Shown one piece after another: positions 6,186-10,372 of a stretch of DNA of 10,372 nucleotides. Every line of letters begins with the position of its first letter. Positions within the stretch are counted from its first letter, which is position 1. The notes under the pieces are model-generated. The model was not told the origin of the DNA. It saw nothing but the letters and a program-made list of their open reading frames with translations, and did not search any database. Source of the DNA: CAZUQA01 sp964622375 (lineage in GTDB: Bacteria > Bacillota_I > Bacilli_A > Erysipelotrichales > Erysipelotrichaceae); NCBI GenBank assembly GCA_964622375.1, contig CAZUQA010000140.1, forward strand, positions 1 through 10,372, given 5' to 3'. The translations under genes and the position numbers were made by a program.

Positions 6186-8822
6186 ATGAAAATCAATAAA
6201 GTTATAAAACTACTAATAGTGGTGTGTTTATCTTTTTTCAACGTGATAGCGGTAATTGAGCCGATAAAAGCCGGTGATGGGCAATATGTCCTTTGTAAAA
6301 TTACCAACCCGGATGTTTGTCTCGGTGTCTACACTTCCTTACAAGCCGTAATAAATGCAGCAGCAGGTGACTACCAAATTATCGAACTGGAAGCTCCGAT
6401 GTTTGTTACTGATAGTATTATCATCAGCAATAAGACCCTTCATTTCAAAAGAAACGGCAAATTCTCAGCTATCTATGCTTTACGCCTTGATAACAGCACC
6501 GTTTCTTTCGACGGCAGCCTCGCCGTTGGTGATGTCGGTAGCTCTGGCTTGGAAATATACAACGGCAGCCAGCTGACTATTGAAGGTGACTTAAATATGT
6601 TTGCGAAAATCGAAAGTGATTCTTTTGGCGTCGGACAAAATATTGTCGATATAGCAGGAAACGTGGTAACCAACAGTATGATAATTGCTAAACGCAATAG
6701 CTTCATCAGTATCGGAGGCAATGTCGCAAGCACTTTACCATCAGGGCAGTCTGCTATATTTGCCGATGATAGTGAAGTTCAAATTTATGGAACTTTGAGT
6801 TCTAACCAGCTTGGAGTATTTGCCACAAATAGCCATGTTACAGTTTGCTCAACACTGACTGTCGGCGACAGAGCTGTAGAAGCATACGCCGGATCAACAG
6901 TAGATTTCAAAGGTGATTTACACTCAAATGCCATCGCGGCACCCCCTGTCATTGCCCGGGCAGATAACGGAAGCACGGTATACTTTCGCGGTAACATAAA
7001 CAAGGCCGCTTATGTAATGTTAATAGATGGTGCGTTTTATAGCCAAGATAATACCTATGGTGGCAGCATCGATTTGACTGACTACTGGGAATATTATTGG
7101 TATCAAAACCCCGGGGCTACCAACCCCGCTTCAATCTGGATTGCTCACGAGTTTAAACTACGGTCTCCGGAAATCACCCCCGCCAGTCCTAACAGCTTTA
7201 CTTGCGTTAAACCAACAGCGTTGCCGGAGTATAGCTCACCTATCAGAGCCACTTCGCTAGCCCCTTTATCTTATTCGGTATCTTCTTCTTTGCCAACCGG
7301 TGTGATTCTCAGTCCGGTTTTAAGTCCGACATTCCCCTACAATCAAACCGGTGTTCGGATTCGGGTGGACGCTACAGCTCACCCCGGTATCTATAATCTT
7401 AATATCGTGGTCAGTGATAATACCGGTATGACTGCCGATACTATCTACCCTTTCACATTAATCATAACTGAGGCCCCGACAATTTCTTCCGGTAACAGTT
7501 TTACTGCTGTTGCCGGAAAGCTTAGCAAATTCCAGCTTACTTCCGGTAGCCCGGTACCGGTTACTTGGGAACTGCTTGGAGCCCCGGCTGGGGTTACTGT
7601 TTCACCTAACCCTTCCAGCAACACCACTATGTATATTGATGCTACCGTTCCCTCCGGTGTTTATGATTTCGCAATTAAAGCTACAAACGGTACTTTGCCA
7701 GACTGCTACCAGTCTTTTACCTTAACAGTATTCCCCGTCGATAAATATACCGGTCTGGTAATCAACGTCGATAATGTCAATCCGTTTGCGGCTAATGAAT
7801 CCATGCAGTATTTCCGCTCCACCAAAAAGACTAAAGGCTTTAAATTGGTTGGAACTACAGCTGCTGATTGCCTAATTGATCCCTACTTGAAACCGGGAAC
7901 TACTTATTATTATAAACAACGCATTGTTAAAACTGTTGGCACTAAAAAGACCTACGGTAAGTATACAACGGTGAAAAGTGATGCTACTTTAAAACTACCG
8001 GCGGTAAATGATGTCACAGTTACCGGCGTCAACAAGGGCATCAAAATTGATTGGACCAATAAAAACGACATGAGTGCTATTCAGTTTTACTATACAGCTG
8101 ATAAAAAGATTACAAGTAAAACCAAATGGAAGATACTCTCGATTTTTGACAATAACTACACTTTTGGCAATCTAAAAGGTGATACCGACTATCAGTATAA
8201 AATTCGTTATATTTACAATAACGGCAATGTTTCTTATAGCGCTTTTACCCCGGTAAAAACCGTGCATACGACTAACAGCGGTACAGCGACTTTTAGTAGC
8301 GATTCCTATGCCACTAAAAATATTCCGATTACTCCGGTTATTGATGCCGAGTTTTATGAAGTCTATCGTTCAGCTAAGCCAACCAGTGGTTTTACCTTGA
8401 TTGCTACGGTTCCTACTGCTAATTGCACCGATTTCAACTTGACAGCCGGTAAGACTTATTATTACCGAGTAAGATCAGGTAAGCTTGTTGGAGGCAAGAA
8501 GCAATATAGCGCCTATCAGCCGACAGTTAAAGTTGTTGTTCCCAATTTACCGTCTGTCAGTGGAATAAACGCAACTTCCGGCCCCGGACTGTTGAACATC
8601 AGTTGGGATAGTGGTTATACTGCTGTGCAAATCTACTACGCCACAACTAACACTACGAAGACCAAATGGAACATTATTACCGTCGATTCCAAAAATGGTT
8701 ACTTCACCCTAAGAAAACTGGCTGCCAATAAGAAATACTTTTATAAGATTCGCTATGTTTACCAATTTGGCACTGCATCCTACGGTCCCTTCAGTGAAGT
8801 GAAGTCAGCTACTACCAATTAA
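6186..8822 (+). CDS. Large secreted modular protein: beta-helix, two Ig-like and four FnIII-like domains
   Basis: This is an 878-residue exported protein. Residues 1-29 are a signal peptide (KINKVIK, hydrophobic LLIVVCLSFFNVIAVI, likely cut after IKA). Residues 48-320 look like a right-handed beta-helix of the pectate-lyase type: TSLQAVINAAAGDYQIIEL at the entry, then many short strands of the kind STVSFDGSL, SQLTIEGDL and STVYFRGNI. Residues 328-428 and 430-517 are two Ig-like (He_PIG-type) domains, each with a GIYNLNIVVSD or GVYDFAIKATN strand. Residues 520-878 hold four FnIII-like repeats in the order A-B-A'-B'; compare TKGFKLVGTT with TSGFTLIATV, and FYYTADKKITSKTKW with IYYATTNTTKTKW. 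No LPXTG, SLH or membrane anchor is visible at the C-terminus, so it is either released or held non-covalently. Its own promoter and a strong terminator make it monocistronic. A role in adhesion or polysaccharide binding is plausible; catalysis cannot be shown. Confidence 0.9.
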   Translation: MKINKVIKLLIVVCLSFFNVIAVIEPIKAGDGQYVLCKITNPDVCLGVYTSLQAVINAAAGDYQIIELEAPMFVTDSIIISNKTLHFKRNGKFSAIYALRLDNSTVSFDGSLAVGDVGSSGLEIYNGSQLTIEGDLNMFAKIESDSFGVGQNIVDIAGNVVTNSMIIAKRNSFISIGGNVASTLPSGQSAIFADDSEVQIYGTLSSNQLGVFATNSHVTVCSTLTVGDRAVEAYAGSTVDFKGDLHSNAIAAPPVIARADNGSTVYFRGNINKAAYVMLIDGAFYSQDNTYGGSIDLTDYWEYYWYQNPGATNPASIWIAHEFKLRSPEITPASPNSFTCVKPTALPEYSSPIRATSLAPLSYSVSSSLPTGVILSPVLSPTFPYNQTGVRIRVDATAHPGIYNLNIVVSDNTGMTADTIYPFTLIITEAPTISSGNSFTAVAGKLSKFQLTSGSPVPVTWELLGAPAGVTVSPNPSSNTTMYIDATVPSGVYDFAIKATNGTLPDCYQSFTLTVFPVDKYTGLVINVDNVNPFAANESMQYFRSTKKTKGFKLVGTTAADCLIDPYLKPGTTYYYKQRIVKTVGTKKTYGKYTTVKSDATLKLPAVNDVTVTGVNKGIKIDWTNKNDMSAIQFYYTADKKITSKTKWKILSIFDNNYTFGNLKGDTDYQYKIRYIYNNGNVSYSAFTPVKTVHTTNSGTATFSSDSYATKNIPITPVIDAEFYEVYRSAKPTSGFTLIATVPTANCTDFNLTAGKTYYYRVRSGKLVGGKKQYSAYQPTVKVVVPNLPSVSGINATSGPGLLNISWDSGYTAVQIYYATTNTTKTKWNIITVDSKNGYFTLRKLAANKKYFYKIRYVYQFGTASYGPFSEVKSATTN

Positions 8823-8827
8823 TTCAG

Positions 8828-8854
8828 ACCTCCGCTTAACCCGGAGGTTTTTTT
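8828..8854 (+). terminator. Rho-independent terminator of the large surface-protein gene
   Basis: ACCTCCG (8828-8834) and CGGAGGT (8842-8848) form a GC-rich 7-base-pair stem with a 7-base loop. Seven T follow from 8848 to 8854. It starts 5 bases after the stop and isolates the next gene. Confidence 0.93.
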
Positions 8855-8886
8855 GAAAGTCACTAGTAAAGTTCGCTACTTCTTTG

Positions 8887-8915
8887 TTGACTTTTTAGGT
8901 TTTTCTCGTTATATT
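8887..8915 (+). promoter_or_regulatory. Promoter of the DeoR-family regulator gene
   Basis: TTGACT (8887-8892) and TATATT (8910-8915) are 17 bases apart, each 5 of 6 to consensus. The predicted start, near 8922, falls inside a long palindrome. Confidence 0.8.
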
Positions 8916-8916
8916 C

Positions 8917-8937
8917 ATGTTAAGTTAAACTTAACAT
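8917..8937. promoter_or_regulatory. Perfect 21-base palindrome: candidate operator of the DeoR-family regulator
   Basis: The arms ATGTTAAGTT (8917-8926) and AACTTAACAT (8928-8937) are perfectly symmetric around A8927. The element covers the predicted transcription start, directly after the -10. A further half-site, TTAACATT (8941-8948), repeats 8931-8938 at a 10-base period, one helical turn. Position and symmetry suggest autoregulation; binding is not proven. Confidence 0.7.
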
Positions 8938-8959
8938 TTTTTAACATTAAGGAGCGGCA

Positions 8960-9709
8960 ATGAACTTTCTACGTCAAGAAGAGATATTAAAACTACTACA
9001 GCAACAAGGCTTGGTTTTAATCAGTGACCTGCAAAAACTCTATCCTAATGTCACTTTAATGACTATTCATCGTGATCTGGATAAACTTCAAGCACAGGGC
9101 TATCTCGTCAAAGTCAGAGGGGGAGCTCGCTCGGTCAGCCATAAGACTGAGCTGATCTATGAAGAGCGTAGTAATGAAAATATTGCCGCTAAAAAAATTA
9201 TCGCTAAGAAAGCTCTATCTCTAATCGAAGCTAACAGTTGTATTTTCTTAGATTCCGGCACGACGATATTGGAGATTGTCAAACAACTTCCGGATATCAA
9301 TATAACAATATTTACAACAGCCCCGACAATTGCCTTAGCCTTGCGCCACTTGAGTAACCCGACAATTAATCTCTGTGGCGGTAATCTTAATCGTCAAACT
9401 CTATCATTATCCGGACAGAACACCTTAAAGACTTTGGAAGATATCAATATCGATCTAGCCATCATCGGGGTGTCCGGTTGTTCTTCTGATGTCGGGTTTA
9501 CCTGCGGTCAGGAAAGTGAAATGTTAGTCAAACAAAAAGCCATGGAAAGAGCCAAAACCACAGTCGCTGTTTTTGACTCGTCTAAACTCAACAAATTGCT
9601 CCCTTTTACTTTTGCACCTGCTACCGCTTTTTCCTATATCATCACCGATGAAAAACTACCTAAAGACTTCACTGTTTTGCTCAACAACAGTAATACTAAA
9701 TTGCTTTAG
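8960..9709 (+). CDS. DeoR-family transcriptional regulator
   Basis: This is a 249-residue cytosolic regulator of the usual family length. Residues 3-57 are the winged helix-turn-helix (RQEEILKLLQQQG, then VTLMTIHRDLDKLQAQGYLVKVRGGA). Residues 75-232 are the DeoRC sensor domain, which in this family binds a sugar phosphate or related phosphorylated metabolite: FLDSGTT (96-102), TTAP (119-122), LCGG (138-141), GVSG (170-173) and DSSK (206-209). The start has AAGGAG (8949-8954) 5 bases upstream. It has its own promoter and a palindrome at the transcription start, suggesting it represses itself. The usual DeoR neighbours, sugar kinases or transporters, are absent; the next gene, 15 bases on, is a lipoprotein. 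The specific ligand cannot be read from the sequence. Confidence 0.93.
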   Translation: MNFLRQEEILKLLQQQGLVLISDLQKLYPNVTLMTIHRDLDKLQAQGYLVKVRGGARSVSHKTELIYEERSNENIAAKKIIAKKALSLIEANSCIFLDSGTTILEIVKQLPDINITIFTTAPTIALALRHLSNPTINLCGGNLNRQTLSLSGQNTLKTLEDINIDLAIIGVSGCSSDVGFTCGQESEMLVKQKAMERAKTTVAVFDSSKLNKLLPFTFAPATAFSYIITDEKLPKDFTVLLNNSNTKLL

Positions 9710-9724
9710 CTATGGTATCTAATT

Positions 9725-10372
9725 GTGATTAAGAAGAGCATCTGTGCCTTAATGTTGATTGGTTTGTTATTAAACTCGCTGGCTTGCCAAACTAAAACCA
9801 ACGATTATAAGCCAATAATAAAACTCGAGCATCTTGATGTTGCTGTCTATATAAATGACACGCTAATTACTAACAACCTTTACAGAAGAGAAGATGCTTA
9901 CTCTTTAGAAGATAATTTTCTAGATTATGTTAATCTGGATATTGTTTGCTACTATTTAAAAGCTAGTTGCGAGATAGATAATAATGGTATTCTCTATATT
10001 ACTTACCAAAATGAATTTTATGATAGTCCATTTCCTGTAGCTTCTCTTCTTGTCAATAACCAAATATATGTTCCTTTGTTAGCTTTCGAATTAACTCTTC
10101 ACCTTCCTTTATGGCAAGAGGATTCAGCTGTATACCTGCTCACCGATAACTACCTGACTTCTCAGATTCCTGTTACCTTAGATGAGGCTTACATTTTGCT
10201 TGATAAATTATGCCTTTCTTCAGTCCGCCGTGAGTTAAAGCAGTGCAGCTTAGAAGAATTGAGTATCTATCACCGGCTTACCAAAGACGATCTTTGCGAA
10301 GCTTGGCTCGCCTCAGATGATGAAGAAATAGTGAAACTCTTCCAAAGTGTCGGTATAAACGATAAAGAAAGG
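9725..10372 (+). CDS. Lipoprotein, possibly with a copper-amine-oxidase N1-like stalk domain (partial, C-terminus off window)
   Basis: This is an open frame of 216 codons from GTG 9725 to the right edge, with no stop. The N-terminus is a lipoprotein signal: MIKK, hydrophobic stretch, and Cys21 in SLAC. The GTG start gives the charged KK before the hydrophobic core; the next ATG (9752) would remove it. The gene begins 15 bases after the DeoR-family stop, in the same frame, without a clear ribosome site, so it is probably co-transcribed and translated by coupling or re-initiation. Residues 36-142 resemble the copper amine oxidase N-terminal (CuAO_N1) domain common in Gram-positive surface proteins: VAVYINDTLI, then LLVNNQIYVPLLAFELTLHLPLW. 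That match is by eye and tentative. The rest (150-216) looks helical and is not recognised. It should be a membrane-anchored extracytoplasmic protein. Confidence 0.75.
   Translation, partial: MIKKSICALMLIGLLLNSLACQTKTNDYKPIIKLEHLDVAVYINDTLITNNLYRREDAYSLEDNFLDYVNLDIVCYYLKASCEIDNNGILYITYQNEFYDSPFPVASLLVNNQIYVPLLAFELTLHLPLWQEDSAVYLLTDNYLTSQIPVTLDEAYILLDKLCLSSVRRELKQCSLEELSIYHRLTKDDLCEAWLASDDEEIVKLFQSVGINDKER

Noticed and set aside
6355..7725. Five short open frames on both strands inside the large surface-protein gene
   Set aside because: All overlap a clear coding region and have compositions typical of shadow frames.
9712..9732. ATG at 9712 as a start after the DeoR-family gene
   Set aside because: It reads six codons and stops at TAA 9730; it is in a different frame from the lipoprotein.

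Overview
The window reads as chromosomal DNA from a low-GC, Gram-positive-type bacterium (Bacillota, or a neighbouring lineage that keeps the standard genetic code). This rests on strong AGGAGG-type ribosome sites, sigma-A-like promoters, a CIRCE heat-shock operator, Rho-independent terminators, lipobox lipoproteins and a UPF0371 protein. TGA ends genes and Trp is TGG, so this is not a code-4 mollicute. The sequence alone does not fix the genus. I see no rRNA, tRNA, CRISPR array, transposase or phage gene.

The left part is transcribed leftward. It holds the first 423 codons of a secreted modular surface protein that runs off the left edge (start at 1271), a small lipoprotein (1414-2145), and an Hsp20-type small heat-shock protein (2306-2719). 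A near-perfect CIRCE element overlaps the hsp20 promoter, which points to HrcA control. The right part is transcribed rightward. It holds a UPF0371/DUF1846 protein (2942-4426), a two-domain nuclease-like DUF2779 protein (4577-6085), a large secreted beta-helix/Ig/FnIII-like protein (6186-8822), a DeoR-family regulator (8960-9709) and a second lipoprotein that runs off the right edge (GTG start at 9725).

The two large secreted proteins are modular paralogues on opposite strands and share an Ig-like plus FnIII-like repeat unit. With the two lipoproteins, four of eight genes are cell-surface genes. The DeoR-family gene has a long perfect palindrome at its own transcription start. A near-identical 12-base sequence occurs as a tandem repeat directly upstream of the -35 of the large surface-protein gene. 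My main hypothesis is therefore that the regulator controls itself, the downstream lipoprotein and this surface protein.

The second item of interest is the DUF2779 protein. It joins a RecB/Cas4-like PD-(D/E)XK domain with a possible Fe-S cysteine set to a DEDDy-type 3'-5' exonuclease-like domain. No defence or repair partner is visible beside it. I found no clear-cut new multi-gene system; the most promising leads are these two and the uncharacterised UPF0371 family.
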